Below, one piece after another: positions 39,517 to 48,816 of a stretch of 56,287 nucleotides of DNA. The notes beneath the pieces were generated by a model that saw nothing but the letters and a program-made list of their open reading frames with translations, searched no databases and was not told the DNA's origin. Source of the DNA: an uncultured Bacteroidales bacterium (GTDB lineage: Bacteria > Bacteroidota > Bacteroidia > Bacteroidales > Paludibacteraceae); the NCBI GenBank assembly GCA_900319035.1, contig ONMU01000009.1:1-56287 (forward strand), given 5' to 3'. Every line of letters begins with the position of its first letter. The stretch's first letter is position 1. The translations under genes and the position numbers were made by a program.

Positions 39517-40230
39517 ATGAAATGTTGTAACAAATTCGCTGCTGAGTTCTTCGGAACAGCAGTTTTGGTTCTGGGCGGTTGTGGAACAGCCCTGTTTGGA
39601 CATGTTGGTTTTCTGGGAGTTGCCCTTGCATTCGGTTTGACGATCGTAGCAGCGGCTTATGGCATCGGTCATATTAGCGGCGCACATCTCAATCCGGCTG
39701 TCAGTTTGGGCGTGTTTGTGAACGGTCGCATGACCGCCAAAGAGATGTTCTGCTACTGGTGTGCACAGATCCTCGGTGCTATCGCAGCAGCTGCTATACT
39801 CTTCGGTATCGCTAAATCCGCCAACATGGAGATCGGTACGTTTGCTGCAAACGGTTACGGAGATTTCTTCTCCGCTGCAGATGTAGCAGGTGGTTATCTC
39901 CAAACGAATGTTTGGGGTGCTTTTGCTACCGAGTGCGTACTGACGTTTGTCTTCCTCATGGTCATCCTTGGTGTAACCGACAGCAAGCATGGTAACGGTG
40001 CTTTCGGTGGTTTGGCTATCGGTCTGACCCTGACCCTCATCCACTTGATCTCTATTCCGTTGACCAACACATCGGTCAACCCTGCCCGTTCGATCTCGCA
40101 GGCTCTCTTCTCCGAGAACGCATTGGCTCTCCCGCAGCTCTGGCTCTTCATCGTAGCGCCGCTCCTTGGAGCCGCTCTCGCCGGTCTCTGCTACAAATGT
40201 CTCTGCTGCGAAGGATCCTGCAAGAAATAA
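39517..40230 (+). CDS. aqpZ: Aquaporin Z-type water channel
   Basis: 237 residues, six membrane segments. Both NPA motifs are present: AHLNPAVSLG (half 1) and TSVNPARSIS (half 2). HLISIPLTNTSVNPARS matches the AqpZ selectivity region, with His and Arg of the narrow filter, indicating water rather than glycerol transport. The C-terminal CCEGSCKK tail and N-terminal MKCCNKF are unusually Cys-rich. It stands alone 40 bp after sufB, with a terminator downstream. Confidence 0.92.
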   Translation: MKCCNKFAAEFFGTAVLVLGGCGTALFGHVGFLGVALAFGLTIVAAAYGIGHISGAHLNPAVSLGVFVNGRMTAKEMFCYWCAQILGAIAAAAILFGIAKSANMEIGTFAANGYGDFFSAADVAGGYLQTNVWGAFATECVLTFVFLMVILGVTDSKHGNGAFGGLAIGLTLTLIHLISIPLTNTSVNPARSISQALFSENALALPQLWLFIVAPLLGAALAGLCYKCLCCEGSCKK

Positions 40231-40318
40231 GATCATCTTCGATCACTCGATCTCTCGATAACTCGATTTATCGAAAAATCACAAAAAAATGGCATACCTC
40301 CGAGTATGTCATTTTTTG
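40231..40318 (+). terminator. aqpZ terminator preceded by TCGAT repeats
   Basis: ATCACTCGATCTCTCGATAA words (40238-40272) are followed by the stem AAAAAATGGCATAC/GTATGTCATTTTTT (40284-40316) with a T6 tract. It can work for murI on the other strand too. Confidence 0.8.
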
Positions 40319-40350
40319 TTGTCTCCTTATCACGATACTATAGTATGATT

Positions 40351-41268
40351 TTACTCCAAATCGATGTGCTCTGCTTGCACCCTTGAATCCAAGAAAAGCG
40401 ACGCGGATTGCGCAAAACGGTCGGCATTCTCCGTCGTCTGATAAGCACAAGTGCCGCCTAAACTCAACTGCTCGCGGTACTCCGGATGACGCTTCAAATA
40501 GTCCTTCAGGCTCTCCGCCACTAATGTTCCTTGCGAAATGATCTGAATATGTTCAGTATGAATCGCTTCCGGAAACTCCGACTCCTCAATCTCCTCATGA
40601 TAGCGAAGCCAACCCTCAATCTTCTCTTTCAAAAGCGGATAGTGCGTACAACCCAAAACCAAAGTATCTATTTGCGGATCTTTCGCCAAGATCTCACGCA
40701 GATACTTGCCCACAAAAAACTTCGCCCCATCGCTATGATGTTCCCCTGCTTCAATCAGCGGAACCCACATCGGACAAGCCTGTTGAGTAACAACCAACTC
40801 CCTTCCTTTTAGGGAAGGGTCGGGGTTAGGCTTTTTCAGCTCCAACACATAGCTCTCGGAACTTACCGTTGCAGGAGTTGCCAAGATCCCCACATGACCG
40901 GTCTTTGTAATCCCGGGCACAGCCTCCACCGTCGGACGGATGACGCCAAGCACGTTGTGCTTAGGAGATTTGAGATTTGAGATTTGAGATTTGAGATTTA
41001 TCTCCGGCAGATCTTTTTGCTGGATCGTCCTCAACGCTTTCGCACTCGCGGTGTTGCACGCCAAGATAACCAACGCACAATCCTGCTCAAACAGGTACTT
41101 CACCGCCTGAAGCGTATACCGATAAATGACATCGAACGAGTGCGTGCCGTAAGGCGCACGCGCATTGTCACCCAAGTACAAATAATCATACTCAGGTAAC
41201 ACTCGGCGGATCTCTCTCAAAATCGTCAATCCACCATAACCACTATCAAAAATACCTATTTTCGCCAT
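40351..41268 (-). CDS. murI: Glutamate racemase
   Basis: 305 residues from ATG 41268 (MAKIGIFDSGYGGLTILREI); the longer frame runs through its promoter. It makes D-glutamate for peptidoglycan. The two catalytic Cys are in ILACNTASA and LVLGCTHYPLL; Asp and Ser of the first loop are in FDSGYGG. Two insertions from short repeats lie in the frame: residues about 93-108 (NLKSQISNLKS; GAGATTTGA x5, 40966-41000) and 150-165 (PNPDPSLKGRE, at 40797-40835, a word I know as a recurrent Bacteroidota repeat). The leader is only a few nucleotides. It is divergent from dnaN. Confidence 0.93.
   Translation of the reverse strand: MAKIGIFDSGYGGLTILREIRRVLPEYDYLYLGDNARAPYGTHSFDVIYRYTLQAVKYLFEQDCALVILACNTASAKALRTIQQKDLPEINLKSQISNLKSPKHNVLGVIRPTVEAVPGITKTGHVGILATPATVSSESYVLELKKPNPDPSLKGRELVVTQQACPMWVPLIEAGEHHSDGAKFFVGKYLREILAKDPQIDTLVLGCTHYPLLKEKIEGWLRYHEEIEESEFPEAIHTEHIQIISQGTLVAESLKDYLKRHPEYREQLSLGGTCAYQTTENADRFAQSASLFLDSRVQAEHIDLE
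40966..41000. repeat. In-frame repeat GAGATTTGAGATTT in murI
   Basis: Five perfect copies of GAGATTT, encoding an NLKSQIS stretch in murI. Confidence 0.85.
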
Positions 41269-41277
41269 TTTCGACTG

Positions 41278-41308
41278 CAAAGATACTGCTTTTTTCTCAT
41301 ATTTGCAA
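41278..41308 (-). promoter_or_regulatory. murI promoter
   Basis: Reverse strand: TTG 41308-41306, 20 nt, TATCTTTG 41285-41278, 10 bp before the start codon. Confidence 0.85.
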
Positions 41309-41357
41309 ATTTTTGGCACAATAATGGCATATTTTTTGCAAAAAACAGATAAAAACC

Positions 41358-41388
41358 TTGCATATATCAAAAAAAAGTCGTATCTTTG
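41358..41388 (+). promoter_or_regulatory. dnaN promoter
   Basis: TTG 41358-41360, 20 nt (CATATATCAAAAAAAAGTCG), TATCTTTG 41381-41388; the leader is about 75 nt. Confidence 0.88.
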
Positions 41389-41467
41389 CACGCTAAATTG
41401 TAATTTATTACAAAACTGCACAAGGAGAACACCTTTATTGTTGAACAAAAACTAAAAATATACGTAT

Positions 41468-42592
41468 ATGAAATTCAATGTATCGAGTTCTAAACTCTTC
41501 TCGCAATTACAGGCTGTTAGCCGCGTAATTAACAACAAAAATGCGCTGCCCATCTTGGACGACGTACTGTTTGACCTGTCGGGCAACGAGTTGACATTAA
41601 CGGCTTCGGACGGTGAGACCACTATCCGCACTTCCATCGAGGTGGACAACGTAGAGGGAGCAGGCAAAGTAGCTTCTGCTGCCAAACTGCTGTTGGAGAC
41701 CCTCAAGGAGTTCAGCGAGCAACCCCTTGCTTTCACCATTGATGAGAACAACTTCGCAGTAAGCATGGTGAGCCAGAACGGTACCTATTCGTTCGTTGGC
41801 GTCAACGGCAACGAGTATCCCGAGATGCCTGCTGCAGAGGCGGACGCTCGTTCGATCGCTATGCCGGCTAACATCCTGCAAAGTGCTATCGAGAAAACCA
41901 TCTTCTGCACGGCTGACGACGATCTCCGTCCGGTGATGAACGGTATCTTCTTCGACATCGCTGAGGACAAAGTGACCATGGTAGCTACCGATGCTCACCG
42001 CCTCGTTCGTTATACCAATACCGGCGTTCAATCAGGAGCTGCTGCCAGCTTCATCCTGCCTAAGAAACCCGCCGGTCTCCTCAAGAACCTCTTGGCAAAA
42101 GAGGAAGAGGAAGTTAAAGTGACTTTCGGCGCTAAGAACGCACGCTTCGAGTTCGGCAGCACGATCATCGTTTGCCGCCAGATTGAGGGACGTTTCCCGA
42201 ACTACAACGCTGTTATCCCGCAGGGCAACCAGAACGTAGTGACCGTAGATCGTCAGACCATCATCAATGCCTGCAAACGTGTAGCTGTCTTCGCTAACAA
42301 CGGAACCGCACAGCTGCGTCTGGCGCTCAGCGAGAACCAGATCAAGATCTCCGCACAGGACATCGACTTCTCCACCAGCGCAGAGGAGACCATCAGCTGC
42401 GATTACAACGGCACTCCGATGGCTATCGGCTTCAAAGCACCATTCCTCATCGACCTGCTCGGCTCCATCGCAAGCGCAGATGTACAGCTCAAGCTCGCTG
42501 ATCCTGCTCGTGCAGGACTCATCCTGCCGGTAGAGAACGTTGAGAACGAAGACGTCCTCATGCTGCTCATGCCGATGCTCTTGAATGATTAA
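41468..42592 (+). CDS. dnaN: DNA polymerase III sliding clamp (beta subunit)
   Basis: 374 residues with three DNA-clamp domains of about 120 residues each, starting MKFNVSSSKLFSQLQAVSRV. RPVMNGIFFDI and the MLLMPMLLND tail (the conserved M-P-[MV]-[LR] end) are typical. It encircles DNA and holds the replicative polymerase. It is not next to dnaA here, as usual for this phylum. It heads an apparent group with DUF4954, rnz and a lipoprotein, with gaps of 25 and 8 bp and then an overlap. Confidence 0.96.
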   Translation: MKFNVSSSKLFSQLQAVSRVINNKNALPILDDVLFDLSGNELTLTASDGETTIRTSIEVDNVEGAGKVASAAKLLLETLKEFSEQPLAFTIDENNFAVSMVSQNGTYSFVGVNGNEYPEMPAAEADARSIAMPANILQSAIEKTIFCTADDDLRPVMNGIFFDIAEDKVTMVATDAHRLVRYTNTGVQSGAAASFILPKKPAGLLKNLLAKEEEEVKVTFGAKNARFEFGSTIIVCRQIEGRFPNYNAVIPQGNQNVVTVDRQTIINACKRVAVFANNGTAQLRLALSENQIKISAQDIDFSTSAEETISCDYNGTPMAIGFKAPFLIDLLGSIASADVQLKLADPARAGLILPVENVENEDVLMLLMPMLLND

Positions 42593-42617
42593 GTACCAAA
42601 CGTAAAAAACGTTATAT

Positions 42618-44597
42618 ATGTACCGCAAATTATCGCAACAGGAGATTGCGCAACTGGAGAGCCAAGGTTGTAAAGCCACCAATTGGGAGGACGTCGAAGT
42701 AGCAGAAGGCTTTGATGCACGCTTCGTACGTCACACCAATTTCTCGGGACACAACCGCTTAGGCGTGTACGGCAAAGAGAGAGAACTGCCCGGAGGTATC
42801 AAGATCCACACGGGTATCTATCACGCGATGCTGCATAACTGCGAAGTGGGCAACGAGGCGCACCTCTATAATATCCATAACTACATCGCCAACTACTATA
42901 TCGGCGACAACACCTGTATCGAGAACGTCAACGCTATCCTCGTCGATGGTACCAGCACGTTCGGAAACGGAGTGCGTGTGCCGGTGATGAACGAAGGAGG
43001 CGGACGGGAGATTCCCATCTTCAACGAACTGAGCGCAAGTCTCGCGTATATCCTCACCCTCTACCGTCATCGGCCTAAGATGATCCAAGAGTTAGAGAGA
43101 CAGATCGAAGCGTACGCTCAGGAGCAGGCTTCCGACCATGGATATATAGGCTCCAACGTGCGCATCCTCAACTGCGGTAGTATCAAGAACGTCAAGATCG
43201 GCGATTATGCCGAACTGACCGGTGTCAGCCGACTCAAGAACGGAACCATCAACTCCAACGAAGCAGCTCCCGTGCATCTGGGAAGCGGTGTCAAGTGTAC
43301 CGATTTCATCATCGCCTCAGGCGTAGAAATAGGTGACTCCACCTTGGTGGACAAGTGCTTCGTGGGACAAGGCTGTATCTTCGATAAACACTACTCGGCA
43401 GGTGAGAGTCTTTTCTTCTCCAACTGCCAAGGAATGCACGGAGAAGCTTGTGCGATCTTCGCAGGTCCGTACACGGTGACTCACCATAAATCGACCCTCC
43501 TCATTGCAGGAATGTTCTCGTTCCTCAATGCCGGATCGGGTTCGAATCAGTCGAACCACATGTACAAACTGGGTCCTATTCACCAAGGTATAGCGGAGCG
43601 TGGCGCAAAGACCACCAGCGACAGTTATCTTCTCTGGCCGTCCAAAGTGGGTGCTTTCTCCCTCGTCATGGGACGTCACACCCACCATGCGGACACCTCC
43701 GACCTGCCTTTCTCGTATCTCATTGAGAACAACTCCGAGAGTTACCTCGTGCCGGGCGCTAACCTGCGAACCGTGGGTACGATCCGTGACGCGCAGAAAT
43801 GGCCGAAACGTGATAACCGCAAAGATCCGCATAAGCTCGATCTCATCAACTTCAACCTCCTCAGCCCTTATACGGTACAGAAGATGTGGCGGGGACGCGA
43901 AGTGCTGGACGAACTCCAAGCGCTCAGCGGCGAGAACACCGAAGTGTACGGCTACAAGAACTGTAAGATCCGCAACTCCTCGCTCCGCCACGGACGCGAG
44001 TTATACACCATCGGTATCCAGAAATTCTTGGGTAACAGCCTTATCAGCCGTTTGGAGAAAAGCGAATGGTCAACCATTGACGAACTCCGTGCAGCCCTTC
44101 GTCCGGACTCTTCTGTCGGACTTGGAAACTGGGTCGATATGGCAGGTCTCTTGGCGCCCAAGGGCGAAGTGAAACGGCTCTTGGACGACATCGAGAGCGG
44201 AAAACTCACCCTCGAAGAGATGCAAGCTCGTCTCGTAGAGATGCACGCTAACTACTACTCGTACGAGTGGACTTGGGCATTGGACAAACTGGAGAAAGTG
44301 TGGGGTTGCGACGTCGATCACGTCACCTTGGAGCAAGTTCGCAAAGCCGTAGAGGAGTGGAAAACAGCGGTAGTAAGCCTCGATAAGATGGTTTATAACG
44401 ATGCCCGCAAAGAGTTCGACCTCAACAGCCAGACAGGTTTCGGTGTCGATGGAGACCGCGAACAAGCGGAAGCCGACTTCGAAGAAGTACGCGGTTCGTT
44501 CGAGTCCAACTCTTTCGTCAAAGCCGTCCTCGAGCACATCGAGAAAAAAACAGCTTTGGGCAATAAAATTTTAGAAAAACTCTCCAAAGTAAAATAA
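42618..44597 (+). CDS. DUF4954 protein, left-handed beta-helix (UDP-GlcNAc acyltransferase-like fold)
   Basis: 659 residues, length normal for this Bacteroidota/Spirochaete family. Residues about 60-290 contain repeated hexapeptide-type turns (NCEVGNEAHLYNIHNYIANY, ASGVEIGDSTLVDKCFVGQG), i.e. a left-handed beta helix. GMFSFLNAGSGSNQSNHMYK and MGRHTHHADTSDLPFSYLIE are highly conserved-looking motifs with several His. The C-terminal 150 residues are helical. It is annotated only as DUF4954; a sugar-nucleotide or polysaccharide-related enzyme is plausible but not proven. Position in the dnaN-rnz group does not indicate a role. Confidence 0.88.
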   Translation: MYRKLSQQEIAQLESQGCKATNWEDVEVAEGFDARFVRHTNFSGHNRLGVYGKERELPGGIKIHTGIYHAMLHNCEVGNEAHLYNIHNYIANYYIGDNTCIENVNAILVDGTSTFGNGVRVPVMNEGGGREIPIFNELSASLAYILTLYRHRPKMIQELERQIEAYAQEQASDHGYIGSNVRILNCGSIKNVKIGDYAELTGVSRLKNGTINSNEAAPVHLGSGVKCTDFIIASGVEIGDSTLVDKCFVGQGCIFDKHYSAGESLFFSNCQGMHGEACAIFAGPYTVTHHKSTLLIAGMFSFLNAGSGSNQSNHMYKLGPIHQGIAERGAKTTSDSYLLWPSKVGAFSLVMGRHTHHADTSDLPFSYLIENNSESYLVPGANLRTVGTIRDAQKWPKRDNRKDPHKLDLINFNLLSPYTVQKMWRGREVLDELQALSGENTEVYGYKNCKIRNSSLRHGRELYTIGIQKFLGNSLISRLEKSEWSTIDELRAALRPDSSVGLGNWVDMAGLLAPKGEVKRLLDDIESGKLTLEEMQARLVEMHANYYSYEWTWALDKLEKVWGCDVDHVTLEQVRKAVEEWKTAVVSLDKMVYNDARKEFDLNSQTGFGVDGDREQAEADFEEVRGSFESNSFVKAVLEHIEKKTALGNKILEKLSKVK

Positions 44598-44605
44598 ATC
44601 TTCAA

Positions 44606-45415
44606 ATGAGTGAAGCGAAACTCACCATCTTAGGATGCGGCAGTGCAAAGCCGACCAAGACCACTTCCCCTTCCGGGCAGTTGGTCGAGTTGTGCGATAA
44701 GTCTTTCCTCGTCGATTGCGGCGAAGGAGTACTGCTGACGATGCAGCGACTCGGTGTACACACCGGGCGGCTGTATAACATCTTCATATCCCATCTGCAT
44801 GGTGATCATTGCTTCGGACTCATCGGTCTGCTCACCACGCTCGGCATGCTCAAGCGGACACAACCGATGCACATATATGCGCATCCCGACTTGGAGAAAC
44901 TGCTTACGCCGCTCTTGAACTATCATGCCAACGACCGGCAATACGACATCATCTTCCATTCCATCAACCCGCGCAAACACGAGGTGATCTTCGAAGATCG
45001 CACCGTCTCTGTAGAGACCATTCCGCTCAAACATGGAGTACCGACCTGCGGATTCCTCTTCAAAGAGACCCACCGCGTCAAGAACGATGATGGCACTTTT
45101 GACCACGTCACCCGCAAACGTTACGCCTATTGCTCGGACACCATGTATAGCGAGAAGATCATCCCCATCATCGAAGGAGTCGAAACGCTTTACCATGAGT
45201 CCACGTTCCTGCAATCCATGGCGGCACGCAGCAAAGAGGTGCAACACTCCACCGCAGCGGACGCAGCCACTATCGCTCAGAGAGCCAAGGTCGGCAAGCT
45301 CATCCTCGGGCACTACTCTGCTCGTATCGATGATCACTCCCTCTTCCTTGCCGAAGCCAAACCCATTTTTGACAACACCCTCCTCGCGGAGGAAAATAAT
45401 GTGATACAATTATGA
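44606..45415 (+). CDS. rnz: Ribonuclease Z (tRNA 3'-end endonuclease)
   Basis: 269 residues. The metal-binding FISHLHGDHCFGL (HxHxDH) is complete; GCGSAKPTKTTSPSGQLVE opens the beta-lactamase fold, the downstream His are in LKHGVPTCG and LGHYSARI, and Asp in YCSDT. RNase Z makes the 3' end of tRNAs that lack an encoded CCA, as all the tRNAs in this window do. It is shorter than the usual 300-310 residues, mainly in the flexible arm. The stop overlaps the start of the lipoprotein gene by 4 bp (ATGA). Confidence 0.93.
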   Translation: MSEAKLTILGCGSAKPTKTTSPSGQLVELCDKSFLVDCGEGVLLTMQRLGVHTGRLYNIFISHLHGDHCFGLIGLLTTLGMLKRTQPMHIYAHPDLEKLLTPLLNYHANDRQYDIIFHSINPRKHEVIFEDRTVSVETIPLKHGVPTCGFLFKETHRVKNDDGTFDHVTRKRYAYCSDTMYSEKIIPIIEGVETLYHESTFLQSMAARSKEVQHSTAADAATIAQRAKVGKLILGHYSARIDDHSLFLAEAKPIFDNTLLAEENNVIQL

Positions 45416-45759
45416 AAAAAATCTATTTCTTCTTACTGGGCATCGTTGCCCTGATGCTTGCATCCTGCGATGAAAGCGCAGACATGACCGTGAGTAACAA
45501 AAGCCGGTATTACGCCATCATCTATATCGATGATGTACAAAAGGCAGAATTGAATGCCGGTCGTACCACCGAAGTGACCATCAAGAAAGCAAACAAAAAG
45601 CACGATGTCACAGTAACGCTTCATGAGTACAAAGATGACACTCATTATTACACCAACCCCACCAAAACATACGAGACCTCGGAGAGATTTAAATGGACCC
45701 GTGACTACGAACTCATTATCACCAACACGAGCGTAACCCTTAGAGAATCAGATATATAA
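45412..45759 (+). CDS. Small lipoprotein of unknown function
   Basis: 115 residues. The type II signal MKKIYFFLLGIVALMLASCD has the lipobox LASC. The remaining 97 residues look like one beta-sandwich (alternating TVSNKSRYYAIIYIDDVQ, AGRTTEVTIKKANKKHDVTV). It is coupled to rnz by a 4-bp overlap. Not recognised. Confidence 0.8.
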   Translation: MKKIYFFLLGIVALMLASCDESADMTVSNKSRYYAIIYIDDVQKAELNAGRTTEVTIKKANKKHDVTVTLHEYKDDTHYYTNPTKTYETSERFKWTRDYELIITNTSVTLRESDI

Positions 45760-45761
45760 GA

Positions 45762-45864
45762 ATTCTGAATTCTGAATTCTGAAAATTCGCTCTGCGAATA
45801 ATCGTTCGAGCGAAGCGAGATAAGAAATCTTAATTCTTAATTCTTAATTCTTAATTCTTAATTA
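45762..45864. repeat. GAATTCT and TTCTTAA tandem repeats upstream of radA
   Basis: GAATTCTGAATTCTGAA (45760-45783), a hairpin-like CTCTGCGAAT..ATCGTTCGAGCGAAGCGAG stretch, then TAATTCT repeats (five copies, 45829-45862) ending at the radA start codon. Confidence 0.85.
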
Positions 45865-47232
45865 ATGGCAAAGCCCTCCGTCCAATATGTCTGTTCGTCC
45901 TGCGGTGCGAAAGCTCCGCAGATGTTGGGTCGTTGTCCGGTCTGCGGAGAATGGGGCACGTACGAAGAGGAAATCGTACAAAGCGGCCTGTCAACCAAGC
46001 GCTCTGTCAGCGCACGAGGTATAGGCGAATCCGCTCTTCCCAAACGTCTTCAAGACGTCGAAGCCACGGAAGAGATGCGAATTGACATGCTGAACGGTGA
46101 GTTCAACAGGGTCTTAGGCGGCGGTTTAGTGCCGGGCAGTCTTGTGCTGCTCGGCGGTGAACCCGGTATCGGCAAATCGACCCTCGCTCTCCAAGTACTG
46201 ATGCAGCAAGGCGAACGAAAGACCCTCTACGCCTCCGGCGAAGAGTCTGTCAGACAACTCAAACTGCGTGCAGAGCGGCTCGCCGGAAACGCCGAGAACC
46301 TCTTCATCTCGTCCGAGACTTCACTCGAACGGATCTTAGACCAAGTCAAAGAACTCGAACCCGAGATAGTGGTCATCGACTCTATCCAGACCATCGGAAC
46401 AGAAGCCGTTGAAGCGACCATCGGCAGCCTCTCGCAAGTACGCGAATGTGCCGCACGGATCATGGAGTTCGCCAAGACGCGCAACATCCCCTTTATCATC
46501 ATCGGACATATTAACAAAGAGGGCTCTTTGGCAGGTCCCAAAGTACTGGAGCACATCGTCGATACCGTCCTTCAGTTCGAGGGTGACCAGCAGTATATGT
46601 ACCGCATCCTCCGCGCACAAAAGAACCGATTCGGTTCAACCTCCGAAATAGGCATCTACGAAATGCGGCAAAACGGTCTGCGCGAAGTCACCAACCCCTC
46701 CGAACTGCTTCTCTCCACTGCTCGCGAAGGGCTCTCCGGCATCTCCATAGCCGCAGCTGTAGAAGGCGTACGACCTTTCCTCATCGAAGTGCAAGCCCTC
46801 GTCTCTTCCGCTGCTTATGGCACGCCCCAACGCTCCTCTACCGGCTTTGATGGCAGACGCCTCAACATGCTCCTCGCCGTCTTGGAGAAACGTGTGGGCT
46901 TCAAACTGCTCCAAAAAGATGTCTTCCTTAACATCGCCGGAGGACTCAAAGTGCAAGACCCTGCCATCGACTTAGCCGTCCTCGCTGCCGTTCTCAGCAG
47001 TAACATGGACATCGCCCTCGATGCCGGTACATGCCTCTGCGGTGAGGTCGGTCTTGCTGGCGAGATTCGTCCCGTTAACCGCATCGAACAACGCATCTCC
47101 GAAGCCCAGAAATTAGGCTTCCGACGCATTCTTATTCCTGCCGACCAAAAGGTCGATTCCAAACACTACTCTATCGAGATTGTACCCGTAAAAAAGGTCA
47201 CAGACGCCTTCAGACTGCTCATAAAAGGCTAA
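45865..47232 (+). CDS. radA: DNA repair protein RadA
   Basis: 455 residues. A C4 zinc finger (VCSSCGAKAPQMLGRCPVCG, residues 9-28) precedes a RecA-like ATPase with Walker A GGEPGIGKSTL (about residue 92) and Walker B EIVVIDSIQ. The RadA signature KNRFGS and the C-terminal Lon-like domain (DVFLNIAGGLKVQDPAIDLA) follow. It acts as a helicase in branch migration during recombination. The start codon directly follows the TTCTTAA repeat, so the leader is repeat-derived. Confidence 0.96.
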   Translation: MAKPSVQYVCSSCGAKAPQMLGRCPVCGEWGTYEEEIVQSGLSTKRSVSARGIGESALPKRLQDVEATEEMRIDMLNGEFNRVLGGGLVPGSLVLLGGEPGIGKSTLALQVLMQQGERKTLYASGEESVRQLKLRAERLAGNAENLFISSETSLERILDQVKELEPEIVVIDSIQTIGTEAVEATIGSLSQVRECAARIMEFAKTRNIPFIIIGHINKEGSLAGPKVLEHIVDTVLQFEGDQQYMYRILRAQKNRFGSTSEIGIYEMRQNGLREVTNPSELLLSTAREGLSGISIAAAVEGVRPFLIEVQALVSSAAYGTPQRSSTGFDGRRLNMLLAVLEKRVGFKLLQKDVFLNIAGGLKVQDPAIDLAVLAAVLSSNMDIALDAGTCLCGEVGLAGEIRPVNRIEQRISEAQKLGFRRILIPADQKVDSKHYSIEIVPVKKVTDAFRLLIKG

Positions 47233-47257
47233 AAAGTAGCAAAAAAGTACTTTTTTT
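47231..47257 (+). terminator. radA terminator
   Basis: AAAAAGTA (47231-47238) / TACTTTTT (47248-47255) stem with loop GCAAAAAAG and following T's; it begins at the stop codon. Confidence 0.7.
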
Positions 47258-47258
47258 C

Positions 47259-47289
47259 TTGCATATGTGAGAAAAAATGTGTACCTTTG
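47259..47289 (+). promoter_or_regulatory. porG operon promoter
   Basis: TTG 47259-47261, 20 nt, TACCTTTG 47282-47289, overlapping the end of the radA terminator. Confidence 0.85.
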
Positions 47290-47307
47290 CACGCTTATTT
47301 TGTGAAT

Positions 47308-48012
47308 ATGCCCAAAAAGTGTCTAAATATATGCCTTTTATTTATGCTCGCGTGTGCGAGTATAAGTGCCTATGCGCAGAGCGTGGGGACGCAACAACCG
47401 TTCCTCTGCGAACTCGGTATTCAGGCGGGTTGCGGATACTATGTCGGCGATGCCGCAAATCATATTTTCCTGCGTCCGCGTGAGGCTTACGGCATCCATT
47501 TCCGCTATAAGTTCACCAAGCGCTGGGCTATCCAAGCGAAAGTGTCCGGACAACGGATCACCGCCAACGACTACACCATCCGCGGCGAGAAACTCGACAC
47601 CAAATGGGAGAACCGAATGATCAATGCCGACGTCATGGCGGAGTTCAATTTCTTCCGTTTCGGTAGTACCAACAAATACGACAAACGCATCCGTTGCTAC
47701 ACCCCGTATATCTTCATCGGTCTCGGTGTCGGCACATATGGATTTGCCAAGGATCAGAAGATCCACGCTACCGCTTATGTGCCGCTGGGCATCGGCTTCA
47801 AGTGGAAATTCCATGAGTTCGTCGGACTCAACATCGCTTGGCAGCATAATATCTACATGGCGGATAATATCGAGGGAAGAGCAGCTCTGGACAACAAACA
47901 CCAGCTCAACGGATGGAACTGGATGAACTGCGACCTTACCGGTATGCTCACCGCTGGCATAGTTTTTGAATTCGCAAGAGCGAAGAAAGAATGCCGCATC
48001 TGCAACTGGTGA
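47308..48012 (+). CDS. porG: T9SS outer-membrane protein PorG (DUF6089 family)
   Basis: 234 residues from ATG 47308; the longer frame begins in the -7 box. The signal peptide (CLNICLLFMLACASISAYAQ) is followed by an eight-stranded-type barrel. The opening LCELGIQAGCGYYVGDAANH, the repeated GIHFRYKFTKRWAIQAKVSG and YTPYIFIGLGVGTYGF with the late GIGFKWKFHEFVGLNIAWQH are the DUF6089 pattern. In Porphyromonas gingivalis, as I recall it, PorG lies immediately before uppS, bamA and two ompH genes, the same order as here. PorG ties the periplasmic PorKN rings of the T9SS to the outer membrane. Possible start site and operon head. Confidence 0.85.
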   Translation: MPKKCLNICLLFMLACASISAYAQSVGTQQPFLCELGIQAGCGYYVGDAANHIFLRPREAYGIHFRYKFTKRWAIQAKVSGQRITANDYTIRGEKLDTKWENRMINADVMAEFNFFRFGSTNKYDKRIRCYTPYIFIGLGVGTYGFAKDQKIHATAYVPLGIGFKWKFHEFVGLNIAWQHNIYMADNIEGRAALDNKHQLNGWNWMNCDLTGMLTAGIVFEFARAKKECRICNW

Positions 48013-48017
48013 CAGAA

Positions 48018-48050
48018 AGGTTAGAGGTTAGAGGTTAGAGGTTAGAGGTT
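48018..48050. repeat. Tandem repeat AGGTTAG x5
   Basis: Five units of AGGTTAG between porG and uppS. Confidence 0.85.
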
Positions 48051-48070
48051 AAAAGTGAAAATTAAACACA

Positions 48071-48814
48071 ATGGATTATAAAACGCAAATAGACAAAGAG
48101 CGCTTACCGCGACACATTGCCATCATCATGGACGGTAATGGTCGTTGGGCAAAGAAACAAGGGCTCGCACGCATGTTCGGTCACAAGCAAGGTGTTGAGA
48201 CGGTACACAACATCACTGTCGCTGCTACGGCGCTCGGTGTGGAGTACCTGACGCTGTACACCTTCTCCACCGAGAACTGGAATCGTCCCAAAGAGGAAGT
48301 GGACGCACTCATGACCCTGCTCGTGGACACCATCGTCAAGGAGACGCCGACGCTCATGAATAACAATGTACGTCTGCAAACCATCGGTGACATCGACCGT
48401 TTGCCGGAGAAAACCAAGGCGAAGTTCCTTGGCTGCATCGAGCAAACAAGCCGTAACACCGGTCTGACCATGGTCATCGCACTCAGCTATTCCGCTCGGT
48501 GGGAGATCACCCGTGCCATGCAGGAAGCCGTTCGTCTGGCGCACAACGGATCGCTTCGTCCCGAGGATGTGAACGAGCAGTTCGTCTCTTCACTCATGAC
48601 GACCCGTGACATGCCTGATCCGGACTTGCTCATCCGTACAAGCGGAGAATACCGTATCAGTAATTTCCTTCTTTGGCAACTCGCTTACAGCGAGCTCTAT
48701 TTCACCGACTGCCTCTGGCCGGAATTCACCGAAGAAGAGTTTTATAAAGCCATCATTGACTATCAGAAACGTGAGAGACGTTTCGGCAAAACATCCGAAC
48801 AAGTAAATAAATAA
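48071..48814 (+). CDS. uppS: Isoprenyl transferase (undecaprenyl diphosphate synthase)
   Basis: 247 residues. [12 protein letters not shown] (catalytic Asp and P-loop-like binding), [23 protein letters not shown], and the C-terminal [21 protein letters not shown] (substrate and Mg binding) are all typical of cis-prenyltransferases. It makes the C55 lipid carrier for peptidoglycan and surface polysaccharides. It lies between porG and bamA, in a cell-envelope operon. Confidence 0.96.
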   Translation: MDYKTQIDKERLPRHIAIIMDGNGRWAKKQGLARMFGHKQGVETVHNITVAATALGVEYLTLYTFSTENWNRPKEEVDALMTLLVDTIVKETPTLMNNNVRLQTIGDIDRLPEKTKAKFLGCIEQTSRNTGLTMVIALSYSARWEITRAMQEAVRLAHNGSLRPEDVNEQFVSSLMTTRDMPDPDLLIRTSGEYRISNFLLWQLAYSELYFTDCLWPEFTEEEFYKAIIDYQKRERRFGKTSEQVNK

Positions 48815-48816
48815 CC